This document shows positions 14,447 through 25,245 of a stretch of DNA of 64,000 nt, one piece after another. This stretch comes from Mimachlamys varia. Taxonomy: Eukaryota; Mollusca; Bivalvia; Pectinida; Pectinidae. Every line of letters starts with the position of its first letter. Positions within the stretch are counted from its first letter, which is position 1. A model generated the notes under the pieces. That model did not search any database and had not been told where the DNA came from. It worked only from the letters and a program-made list of their open reading frames with translations. The stretch lies in NCBI GenBank assembly GCA_947623455.1, contig OX392529.1:7626001-7690000 (forward strand). Direction: 5' to 3'. Made by a program: the position numbers and the translations under genes.

Positions 14447-14524
14447 TTTCAGGTTGTAGGGTTGTTGAACTTGAAAATCCAGAATTGCAGTTTGGGTATG
14501 TCCGTGGTATAAAATAATACGCTA
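14447..14524 (-). promoter_or_regulatory. Dlx 5' leader next to the start codon
   Basis: The 78 bases upstream of the ATG are bounded by the in-frame stop TAG at 14,524-14,522. The bases just before the start are CCTGAAA, giving A at -3. The transcription start cannot be placed, and no TATA box in the right orientation is evident. The leader probably extends further toward 15 kb. Confidence 0.4.
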
Positions 14525-17500
14525 GAAATCTTCTCTTGAGCACAAAATCAAACCAACATTAGAAATATTGTCAGTAAATGTTTTCAAGTTGATAAAAAAT
14601 TAAGTATATCAATCACACATCGATCTAGTACTGTAGTTTCCTGTCAGAGGTCCAATAGTCTCCTTTACAAACGATTAAAGGTAATTTAGAGATAATACAG
14701 GGGAAGCCGTGATCATGTGCTCGCACTCTCTCCAACTCACTATTTAACTGCGATTACCGTCAGTCATAACCCTACAGTTAAATCAACAGACGGTCCCTAA
14801 ACACTGCAATACATACATCAACTCAGATAGGCCCCGCCCACACCCTCAATACCCCTCTGCGATTGGCCAGTTACGGTCGAGTTGACGTTCACGGTGAGAG
14901 AGAAGTGTGAAAGGACAATAGCGACTCCGTCTGACACAAGGTACTCAGGATTAAAGTCCTCGTTATGAATAAAAAATACTCGGGAATCAAACTGTGATTT
15001 TAAATAATGAATTCTGTCCGTTTTCACTGATAGGGACTCCACTATGAAGTACTCTTAATCGACACCCAAGCTGGAGGAGGAGGAATCGGGGGTTGTTATT
15101 TTACTATAGTTTGCTCCTCATAGTGAGCTAGTTTTGTTTTGATCAATCATATGACAGATAATTCAAGTGTGCAACTTCAGCATGCGTGTTTACACAAATT
15201 AGCCCGACTAAACTTGTAATGATCGGACGGGCCAGGTACTTTAGTGAAGGTCGACACTTTTTACTTTGTATTTATGGAGTTTGTAACAAGGTCAAAAGTA
15301 ACAGTAGGTAGAAATTGGAGAAAAACAAAATCGGGGGGAAATGTAGATTTGTCAAAGTAGAGAGAACGTTGGGGCGATGAAAGGGTTCATTTCTTTTGTT
15401 GTTTTCAGTGCGACATAGCCGATACCCGCCTCAGCAGACGTAGATTCACGCTAGCGTGGCGCCACGGCCAACAAACTTCCCTCCTGATCAGAGAGTTACA
15501 CGCGATACGAAGGTACGGCCAGTCAAGAACTGGCTAGCTCTAGCCGCATTTTCACATTTTTATGTCTGTTGAAATACCGCGTGCGCCAAACTGGTTTTGC
15601 TGTCTGGCTACCTAACGGGTATTTGAAGTCATAAAACAAATAAGGGTGGTTTTTCACACAGAAATCCGAAAGAAAAGAAAAATAAATCTTGTCGTTCATT
15701 GTATTGATAAAAGATTTTAAATAGGCACTATCAACAAAACAAGTTTTTCATTCTTTATGTCTTCTGCATACATTTCTTTCAAGACATATCACACCCTCTC
15801 CATTATTTGGTTCTTCCTTATATATATAAAAAATCAAGGAAAATGATAGAGAAAATACATGTACCAAGTAGTTTCGTGAACAAATAAATAATAACGTTGA
15901 CTAAGATAATAATATAATTCTGTGTTACTAAAAGGTCTTATACTAAATAAATCAAGATTTATGACATTATAAAAAATATGTTTTCACTTCTTATCAATGC
16001 TAATTGTAACCGTTTAACAGTGGAGGCGACATAACGGCAATTACACAATGTACCTCCTTACACATATTATTGTAAAACTTTCTCGAAGTACAGACAATTA
16101 CAAAATAAAGCAGATTGTAGGTGCTACATTCAATGTAAACCCTCGTCATCGCACGTGTAAGACGTGGAGTACATGCCGTTATAATGGTCCGTCTCAGATA
16201 AGTGTTTTGATAACCACTCCATGTTGATGTACTTTAAATATATTCATACATGTACTTTCTATTGGTTTTCGTCAGTTCTTTTCATCACCAAGATCATCGC
16301 ATTTCTAAATGAAATGTGGTTCTGCAACGTTTACTATAATGAAATAAATGCGATATTTACTCTGATATCTAAACTGTATTATCATAAATAACTGTACCAT
16401 GAATTTCCATTATAAGTGGAAAAAACAGCGTCGTTTTCATCGCATTTCTCGACGTCATCGTTACAGAATGTTGGTAAACATGACAGCGGTAAAGTATCGC
16501 GTGCTCACGTGTTGGTGCATTAGATATATTGTTGCATGCTCCTTCAAATGTACACCGACGTCTCACCTCGCTGTCATATTGTCGATCAATACTTGTACCT
16601 GTTACTGTATACAGTGTATCTCTACTCTACCACTTTCATCTATAAATACAATATTTAGAGAGAACATATTTACAATTTGTAACAAAGTATAATATATATG
16701 GAGGACAAATCATAGACCTTTTTAAACAATACTTTGATAAATTTACATAACGTTTTGATGTTGGTAGAGTTCATTAAATGTGAAAATTTAACAATATTAA
16801 GTGTCGTGTAAAAGTATTTCTTAATATATATTGTCGTTAAAAAGACACCAATGGACATTTCAATAGATAATGAAATTCATCACCTATGTCGTTGCTTTCA
16901 CAATGTGGACTAACTCTGTTTTGATAATTTACATTGTTCCATCTACCAGTTTCTACAATAAATTTAGGGTTACTTGTTCTAAGTTTACAGAGCAGCATTT
17001 TTCGTGGTCATTAAATAGGTAAAGATATTTTTTCAAAACTGCATTCTTCTTTATATAACATATAACAAACTGACAACGAAGAGTTAAAAATATCACATTT
17101 CCACTTTTGCAAAAATTGATCATACAATATTTGCTTTACCCTGGCTTTAACCCATTTTGAGTTCAAATTGCCTTGAAACTGAGAATTCAATATCGCTTTT
17201 ATGTTAAACCACATTTTGTATAAAACGATGTACCTTATCGGTGTTACGTCCTCCTGAATGACCATAGCTGTTAAAAGGGCATAAAGAAAACTAAAACAAA
17301 ACTACTGGTGTTACGTACAATGGTTCTGTACATTTTGTAAAGAGAAAATGGTTGGTAACATAAGAAGATATTGTACTTAAACTGTTTCTTTTATTGCTTT
17401 TTTGTTTTAGTTAATTTTGGATGTAAATTTTATTTAATGTGTTTAAATTGTTTCGTTCAATATGGATTACATGTACAAAAGTTTTAAAGATATTTACTCA

Positions 17501-17564
17501 ATATACCCATGAAATCCGCTAGTATTACTGTCTATGGGGAACATACTGGCATATGGGGAACACG
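14525..17564. other. Dlx upstream flank, no gene recognised
   Basis: About 3 kb directly upstream of Dlx. CpG-containing, less AT-rich blocks occur around 14,820-14,960 and 15,410-15,600, plausible positions for promoter or proximal regulatory sequence. The rest, including 15,640-17,500, is AT-rich with no repeat or coding exon I can support. Confidence 0.5.
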
Positions 17565-17808
17565 GGGTGGTCGGATGAGGCAGTGGATAGCGCACTTGCC
17601 TTTCACCAATGCGGCCGGGGTTCGATTCCCCGATCGGACGTGAAAAGGTATGGGGTCACCTGCCCGACTACGTAGGTTTTCTCCGTGTTCTCCGGTTTCC
17701 TCCCTGAATAAAACCCCTCGCGCTAACATCGGGGTCAACAAGAGTGATTAATATAAGTTGGATAACTTGTTTCATAATTTTTGTAAAATGAATAAAGTTT
17801 ATATCTTT
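17565..17808 (+). mobile_element. tRNA-derived SINE, near full length
   Basis: The head is tRNA-like: an A-box-like TGAGGCAGTGG at 17,576-17,586 and a B box GGTTCGATTCC at 17,619-17,629, 33 bp apart from end to start, matching a polymerase III internal promoter. A body follows with GGTTTTCTCCGTGTTCTCC and GGTTTCCTCCC, similar to a central domain I recall from metazoan and molluscan SINEs. The tail reads AACAAGAGTGATTAATATAA and ends in AATAAAGTTTATATCTTTAT. The tail is repeated in opposite orientation at 22.5 and 46.5 kb, which shows a dispersed family. It is not a functional tRNA gene: the body is fused to it and a normal cloverleaf is not evident. Exact ends and target-site duplication are uncertain. 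Confidence 0.85.
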
Positions 17809-17997
17809 ATTCTGGCAATTCCCCGTATAAACCGTGTACAAATAACGTCAGCTTCCAATCACAATGTCTATTTCTAGGTATTGATTATGTATATTTTTGT
17901 GATATCTGTAGTTAAGTGAAAGTTAAGACAAGCGCGTGACCCTGACAGGTAGTCGTGAGATAAGCAAAATATGACCAGTTTTAGAAAAGCGACTGTT

Positions 17998-18195
17998 CTT
18001 GCCGGCTAGTCATTTCATGGTAACAACCTCGTTCTAAGCAAGGGAATGACCTTGCGGCTAGTTTTTATGGAGGTAAAGCCTCGTTTTAAACAAGAAAATT
18101 ACTTTGCCGGCTAGTTATTATATAGATAAAACCTCGTTTTTGACACTTAAATGAATTTGAAGGCTGGCCGTTAGATATGTGTAACCTCGGTTGTA
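17998..18195. repeat. Degenerate ~53-bp tandem repeat, about 4 copies
   Basis: Four diverged copies are recognisable by GGCTAGT or GGCTGGC followed about 25 bp later by ACCTCG or GCCTCG (starts near 18,001, 18,054, 18,106 and 18,160). The copies differ at many positions, so this is an old minisatellite. Confidence 0.6.
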
Positions 18196-19598
18196 CATTT
18201 TGTATACTCATAGTGATTATTACCTGTACAACTAGGGTTATATGACCGTGTAGCTTCAATATTACTGTCTGAAAGGTCGCGCAGACATAGGAGTAGAACA
18301 AGCGCCAAATTAAGAGATGGGAAAATTAGCAAATAACGTTCTCAAAACAAAAAGATTATATTTCCTGATAACATTGCGATATTTGATAAATAACATAATT
18401 AAAATTTGAATTCCTAAAATTAGAAGCTATAAGATGTATTTCATGTTGTGCTAAAATTTGGAGCATCTTCAATGTAAACGGTCATTGACCTCCATTATAA
18501 CCAAGTAAATGAAGCGAACTAACTTTCAATTTATATACATTTTAAAGAGTTCTTGGAATACATTTTATTAGATTGATATAGGTTCTATTTAATTGACCAA
18601 ACACCCTGCCCATCTTCATGGTTCGCCATCTCTAACTCCGTGAGTACATCTTTATGGTCCGTACATGTGTATGCATGATCGTTCTGTAATCTGAGATGGT
18701 TACTGTATAATAGACGTGTTTGTTTACTAATGAACACCTTCATTAAGACGATCCGAATCATTAGTTCATTTAACTATTTTACTCACAGAACATGGTGAGG
18801 CATGCAGTTATTGAGAACGTCATTAAAGGAAAAAAACCTGATAATATAAATTTATCTTTGCTCGTAGCTATTAATTGTTGCTGAAGATGAACGTGAACCG
18901 TGGGAAGATGAACCGTGAAAAGTTTTACACTCTTGTAAATACCCGTATATCAGCCGACACATCTCCTGTTTCAACGAGAACCTAATCATCAATCTCAAAT
19001 TCAATTATCTTAATTTCAATAATAGGGAAATCAAATATATCCCAGAAATGTTATTTACATTTGTGAAATGGCATAGAGGCTCTCACACCAACTTTAATGA
19101 TCGAGATATGGAGTCGTGACTTATTGATCTAAGTAATTGTACTAATCTCGCCGATAATTGTTTAATCGGTACTAAACTAAGTTAATCATCAATCATTCAC
19201 AATTGTATACGTGTGATTGTTGAGAGTCACGCGACCGTAACATGAGGGACAGTAAATGTGACATATTCTATCATGTCTCAAACACGAATTTATTTCCTGT
19301 GATTTCCTTGAAAAAAAAAGAAATACTTCCCGGAATTACTGCAGGTTAAAACATGCAGCAGTTCTGGCTATTTCCGTGAGACAATTTATCAGATAAACAC
19401 ATCTTTGATTGTTCTAATTAGGCCCTAATTACTGTAGAACGAAGGCTGCTGATGTACATGTTTTAATTTAATATATTTCTTTCTGAATCGTCAGCACGAC
19501 ACGTGTTTACAAATACAGTTGTACATGTTTATATTTGTTTAACAACTAACTCCTGTACTTAAATGATAGCCACAAACTTCCACAATACTCCTCCAAAA
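18196..19598. other. AT-rich non-coding stretch
   Basis: No gene, RNA or repeat recognised between the degenerate repeat at 18.1 kb and the 22-bp repeat at 19.6 kb. Confidence 0.5.
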
Positions 19599-19680
19599 AT
19601 TGATTGCGTAATCGACAAACATTGATTGCGTAAACAACAGTAATTGATTACGTAAACAACAGTAATTGATTACGTATACT
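19599..19680. repeat. 22-bp tandem repeat with TTACGTAA-type sites, ~3.7 copies
   Basis: Units begin ATTGATT at 19,599, 19,621, 19,643 and 19,665, exactly 22 bp apart. Each has ATTGATT(G/A)CGTAA or a close form. The third unit contains TTACGTAA, the palindromic core of PAR-bZIP/NFIL3-type factors; the fourth has TTACGTAT. Two units also contain TAATTGATTA, an AT-rich homeodomain-like core. The repeat lies about 5.2 kb upstream of the Dlx start codon. Regulatory activity is inference only. Confidence 0.8.
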
Positions 19681-21480
19681 GGTAGGTGGAATCAAATTGA
19701 ATATCAGAATCGACTACATATTGCAACAACCAAGAAATTGGTGACGAGTTTCATTGTTAAAATGTCCTTTTATGATCATAGAACGCTATAATACTTAGAT
19801 AATATTTTTTTTATGATATTTATGAATTTATGCAAACTTATTATATTGATATTTACAAAACTGATTTGTCCTCCAAATGCATCACGTTTTAATTAATTAA
19901 AGTCTAAATAAAAATTGTAGAAATACTACGAATGAAAATCTTTACGAATTTTGGTTTACATAATAAAACCATATATCCTCGGCACAGCTGTAACTTATAC
20001 AGTTATGTGTTAAATTGTGGTATTCTTTTATCATTGTTATAAATTTTGTAATTGGACTCTTTTAATTCTTGAATTGAAATAAATAAATAGATATTTCTTT
20101 TTGATTTTACAGGCATTTTCATCCACTCAAATAAATGTTGAATATGAATAATTTTTCTGAACTTTGTTTTAAAAAGTTGTTTTCTTGTATCATGTAACAA
20201 ATATAGCGGTTGGATTTTACAAACATGTCTAGAGCAACCTGGTTCACGACCTTTAGGGAAGTGTCATATCCTCACGTTCAAGCTGGCACGAGGGGAGGTC
20301 TGAATCAGGACGTTTTATATAGTGTCTGCTAAAACATTCTGACAAGTTATAAACGGCCGGTCGATATTGTTCCGGAATGACAGATAGCGGTAGTTGGTTC
20401 TGGTTGTTATATATAACCGACAGTAGTTTTGGTTCCATGGCTCAGTTCCGGGCCTGTGCTGGGTTTCATGCCTAAGATTAATGTTATTTAGGTAAAGCAA
20501 ACACATTTTAGGGTTGGATATTTTATTGATTTCAATTCCAGAAGATGTGCAGCCCTGGAACACATACGATAGACGAAACACACACTGTCCAACTTAAATG
20601 CATATATGTAAATGCCATTCATCCAATCTTTTTCTTGTTTTCATCTAAAAGTTTAAATGATTTTTTTAAATTTATATATTATCTAAACAGATGAAAGCCT
20701 TGTTCTGTTCTACACTGTCTCAGTAAATGCATAATGTATCTAAACCTGTAAATGCAAATACACAATTTAGACAATTTTAAAGTAACTCACATGAAAAAAT
20801 AAACATTTTTACAAATTTGGATTTCATAGCGACTTATTTGTAAATTGTTTCATCATGTATTCATTATGGAAAGGATTTTATTAGTTGGCATAACTTGTGT
20901 CCAATCCTTTTGTTTAAAAAAACAATAGATGTATTAAAATATAAAAACACACTTTATATAGCAGTAGAAACCAAAATGAAATAGGTCATTAATATGCATA
21001 TATAAGTGTTAAACAGATTCTTAGAGTGTTGAGGGATGAGGAGAGTAAGCTCTGAAAGGAGCAGCCTGTTGGGCAATCAATTATTCTCTCTGTGCCATTC
21101 AGACTTTTCCCCTAATCGAGTACTTAACTTTCTGTACATACCTAATCGTTTACTCATTAAACAGATTTGTTACTATAACAACAACCGACGGTAATTTTTA
21201 CACAAACATACAAACAACTACATGTACAACCATTGACTTTTGATTGGTTGAGTTGATACTGACAATACGTAAGTACTCGAGTGTATATCTATAATTGGCT
21301 ATGTAAAGAACACTTGCCACTAATCTATCGCCCCGTGTATACCAATCAGGCTCCTTATTCAGCTCCCAAGGGAGCTACAATCACAGTTACCCGATTATGA
21401 CACCCCTCCTCCCCAGCCCGCGACACCCAGCCCCACCCCTACTCCCAAGCTGTCGACCGCACAATAACACCCCGGGGAAG
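19681..21480. other. Non-coding flank, no feature recognised
   Basis: AT-rich sequence. The short open frames near 20.0-20.6 kb have no recognisable domains. Confidence 0.5.
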
Positions 21481-21594
21481 GGTATGGTCGTACGCACGTG
21501 GGTACGCCTAATTTGGTACTAATTAGGGAGGTTGGGTGTCGGTAAATCTAATTAGCGGCTCATTAAGGTGGGAAGTGGTGCGGGTAAGTGGGGA
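21481..21594. promoter_or_regulatory. Candidate homeodomain-site cluster upstream of Dlx
   Basis: In about 60 bp there are CCTAATT (21,507-21,513) and AATTAGG (21,521-21,527) as a perfect inverted pair with a 7-bp spacer, then CTAATTAG (21,548-21,555) and TCATTAAG (21,560-21,567). TAATTA/TAATTG cores are typical homeodomain targets. The sites sit in locally GC-richer sequence immediately left of the 44-bp array. No functional evidence is available from sequence alone. Confidence 0.35.
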
Positions 21595-22348
21595 CACGAT
21601 CCCCTAACCTTTGTACGTACGACCAGTTACATACCAAACACGCTCCCCTGACCTGTGTACGTACGAACAGTTACATACCTAACACGCTCCCCTGACCTAT
21701 GTACGTACGATCAGTTACATACCAATCACGATCCCCTGACCTGTGTACGTACGACCAGTTACATACCAAACACGATCCCCTGACCTGTGTACGTACGACC
21801 AGTTACATACCAAACACGATCCCCTGACCTGTGTTCGTACGACCAGTTACACACCAAACACGATCCCCTGACCTGTGTACGTACGACCAGTTACACACCA
21901 AACACGATCCCCTGACCTGTGTACGTACGACCAGTTACACACCAAACACGATCCCCTGACCTGTGTACGTACGACCAGTTACATACCAAACACGATCCCC
22001 TGACCTGTGTTCGTACGACCAGTTACACACCAAACACGATCCCCTAACCTGTGTACGTACGACCAGTTACACACCAAACACGATCCCCTGACCTGTGTAC
22101 GTACGAACAGTTACACACCAAACACGATCCCCTGACCTGTGTACGTACGACCAGTTACACACCAAACACGATCCCCTGACCTGTGTACGTACGACCAGTT
22201 ACACACCAAACACGATCCCCTGACCTGTGTACGTACGACCAGTTACACACCAAACACGATCCCCTGACCTGTATACGTACGACCAGTTACACACCAAACA
22301 CGACCCCCTGACCTGTGTACGTACGACAAGTTACACACCAAACACGAT
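21595..22348. repeat. 44-bp minisatellite, 17 copies
   Basis: Head-to-tail units start with CACGATCCCCTGACC and contain GTGTACGTACGACC and AGTTACACACC. Counting from CACGAT at 21,595 to CACGAT at 22,343 gives 748 bp, exactly 17 x 44, so no unit has gained or lost a base overall. The left units read ATACC where the central and right units mostly read ACACC. Each unit has a GTACGTAC self-complementary core. There is no sign of coding. Confidence 0.95.
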
Positions 22349-22503
22349 TAACCTTATAGCAGTGTGCAGGGATTAGGACATTGGAGCACCCCGTGTCAAC
22401 ACGGTACAAGGCATCTCACCAGGATTATATTGGTGCACGAAGAAATAATGATGATGGAAAGAAAAAAAAACATGTTACCTTATTGTTTTGATATTGATTA
22501 TTT

Positions 22504-22588
22504 ATAAATATAAACTTTATTTATTTTACAACAATTATGAAACAAGTTATACAATTTATATTAATCACTCTTGTTGGCCCGGATGTTA
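22504..22588 (-). mobile_element. SINE fragment (tail only)
   Basis: In reverse orientation this repeats the tail of the 17.6 kb SINE: AACTTTATTTATTTTACAAC, ATTATGAAACAAGTTATAC and ATCACTCTTGTTGGCCCGG. The tRNA-like head is missing, so it is a 5'-truncated copy. A palindromic element lies 25 bp to the right. Confidence 0.85.
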
Positions 22589-22613
22589 TTGATTATTTGT
22601 TGTACATGTACAG

Positions 22614-22837
22614 ACCACAGGGACCTGAACATTTGTTACAGCTAGTTTTTGACCTAAATAGGGTGTTTAGAGTAATTTTTACACTTTTGGGGGATTAAGA
22701 TCAATTTTCGCTATTATGACCATTGAGGGGGACATTTTTATCGAAAATTGATCTTTACCCCCCAAAAGTGTAAAATTACTCTAAACACCATATTTTAGGT
22801 CCAAAACTAGCTGTAAGAAATTCTCAGGTCCCTGTGG
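22614..22837. mobile_element. Palindromic MITE-like element
   Basis: Two inverted arms of about 96 bp (22,614-22,710 and 22,742-22,837) flank a ~31-bp loop. The ends are perfect: CCACAGGGACCTGA and TCAGGTCCCTGTGG. The arms match at roughly nine positions in ten by eye, including TACAGCTAGTTTT and GTGTTTAGAGTAATTTT. No open frame is inside. The shape fits a miniature inverted-repeat transposable element; the superfamily is unknown because no target-site duplication is clear. Confidence 0.85.
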
Positions 22838-24379
22838 TACCGACAGGAAATTTGGTTGATTTATAACGTGTATGTATGTACATAGATACATACATGTACA
22901 TTAATACAAAACAACACATTCATAATTACTCTTTGTTATATATATATCACCATCAAACAGTACAGTGTATGTAGTAAACTCTATTATACATATACTCAGT
23001 CGGCCATTTAGTCCTCGGTCATTTACGGTGAGAGATTGACAATCTTGCATACTAGAGATGTTTATTTATTTATTTTTGTGTATTAAACAAAACATATTCT
23101 AATTCTATATATACAAGCTGTAGAATGCGCAGGTGTGATTGTTAATTGTTTAAGTAAACTGTTAATTTTGACATTTTTCCAATCCAATGAACAGAACTAC
23201 CAACTGCTATTATAATATATGTTATGTATTTTATTTTTTTTATAATCACAAAAATCTGATGGACCCGTAATTTAAAAATGCAAGTAATTGGCTTGCTTTT
23301 ATAGATATTAAATGAAAGTACGACTTTTAAGTGAAAATTAAATTAAAACATTTATATTGTAAATTTATTTAAAAAAAACAATCAAAGAGCAGGATTAATG
23401 TGATAATAATAAAATGTATGGAAGCCTGTGGTTTTATTCTACTTATCTTTGTTATAAGACATATCGTCCATAATTATGTTTCACTCGTGAAATATTCAAC
23501 CACTCGTCATGTAAACTTCTTATTTCATGAAGAGAAAATTACATATCGCCAAACCAAAGTCAAGAATTATCACTGAACGATTCAGTGTTACGGATACCAT
23601 CAGCTGCAATCCTTTTGAATATCGCAGGCACCAGCCATCCCTGGATGGATTATAACAACATCTTTATTAACCCATACTATATTCGGTACAAAATACGGAT
23701 CCTTTGTCTCAGTCTTTGACTTCTTATAATGTATACATTAAGATATAACTGTGTTGGCTGAATGCTGATTGTTATCTTTTTACCCTAGATGTTAAAACAG
23801 ACTCACCCATCAGATATCTGTAGTGACCTTTGTAACAACGTTAATTATTACATAACATAACGTCCTCTACATAATAAATAGTGGCAATATATCAACTAAA
23901 TCACATTGCTGTTTGCTACCTTATCTATATATCTATTTTCTCTTGAAAATGCTGATTTGACATTAACTGAAAACGAAAATATATGTTATATTATACATTT
24001 GTTAATCGTGAACGTGACAGCAAATGTTATATCGAATGAACAGTTACGTGAATGTTTGTATATCCTTATATCCGTGTCTGACTGACGTACCCCGTCACTA
24101 TAATTCCTGTCTGTAACACAATCCTTATAAAATACAGTCATTTTCTACCAAACTAACACAACGAGAACACTTAGAGAAAAACTAGATTGTAAAACAGAGA
24201 ATGATTGTTGTTTGTGTTTCATGAACAAAGACAGTCCAAATAATTAACTGATGTTACGAGTGTTGTCCTACGTCTACTAGGGGTTCGTAATAATCCAATT
24301 CAACTGTTGGATACATTGTGTGGATCGCACTGCAAAACATCCAAACATATATAGAGGATATCTAACAGGATATCTAATA
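22838..24379. other. AT-rich non-coding stretch
   Basis: Apart from short TA-rich runs, nothing was recognised here. Confidence 0.45.
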
Positions 24380-24720
24380 TTTCGATATTTTCCCAAGTGC
24401 GCAGCACGAGTAAAACATATCAAAATATTAGCGACACAAGTGAAATATGTTTGGTTTTACTGAAGATACTGGTAGATATTCTGTTTATTACATTTTTATA
24501 TCAAAACCCGCTTGGGCAGCTTTTAAGTGTCCCAAATGTCATTTGGAAGCAGTGTTTTGATTGGTCAAATCAGGAAAAGTGATATTTTTCACTAGTGAAA
24601 AAATACCATATTTCTCACTAATGAAAAATATCACTTTTATAGAATGACTAATTTTCGATATTTCATTGGTAAAAATGCAATAAAATGTGTTTTCCTCTGT
24701 CAATCAAAAACAAGAAGGTT
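24380..24720. mobile_element. Possible non-autonomous element with a strong hairpin
   Basis: Arms 24,575-24,604 and 24,610-24,638 form a near-perfect hairpin around a 5-bp loop (AAAAGTGATATTTTTCA with its complement TGAAAAATATCACTTTT). Nearby are TTGATTGGTCAAATC and a self-complementary TTCACTAGTGAA. The hairpin is certain; the element's outer borders are guesses, and it could be only a local palindrome. Confidence 0.4.
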
Positions 24721-25245
24721 GTTACGATGTAATTTAATTCTTAAGTTTAATGTCGAAACAGTGACCTGCTGTTGACCGAAGTCACACACCTCAGAAACAG
24801 ACGCGCCACGCACCTCAGAAATAGAAACTATTGATGACTCAATATTTCACTAAAAGTTTGCCATCCGTATAGATGTGCTCGGCCATTGTTGTGTGCTAAA
24901 AGTATCATCTAGGTCAGTATGTGGAGTACAGGAGCTAGCATGCTACGTTTTGATTGAGCCCAAGTCAAATCAACATTAACAGCGCCTCTCTATCAATACA
25001 GCATGATATCTATCAACAGGGTACTACAAGGCAGACTGCTATCCCCGCATCAATAATGTCAAAGCAAAGTGAAAAATGAAATAAAAATAAAAAAAAGTAT
25101 CACAATTAAATTTGAAGAAAGATTAAGCAGAACCAGGGACGTATATGTGAGACTCCTGGCAGAACCTACCCTTATTTGAGGTTTATCACATTTCACAATA
25201 TTTCATTATCTTATCTAGAGATATAGTCCAGTAGTCAATTTATGA

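Noticed and set aside
14505..14520. TATA box for Dlx (TATAAAATAA)
   Set aside because: The motif reads on the plus strand, opposite to the gene, and lies too close to the start codon to be assigned.
17565..17640. Functional tRNA gene
   Set aside because: A and B boxes are present, but the sequence runs into a SINE body and tail that recur elsewhere in the window, and a normal cloverleaf with terminator is not evident.
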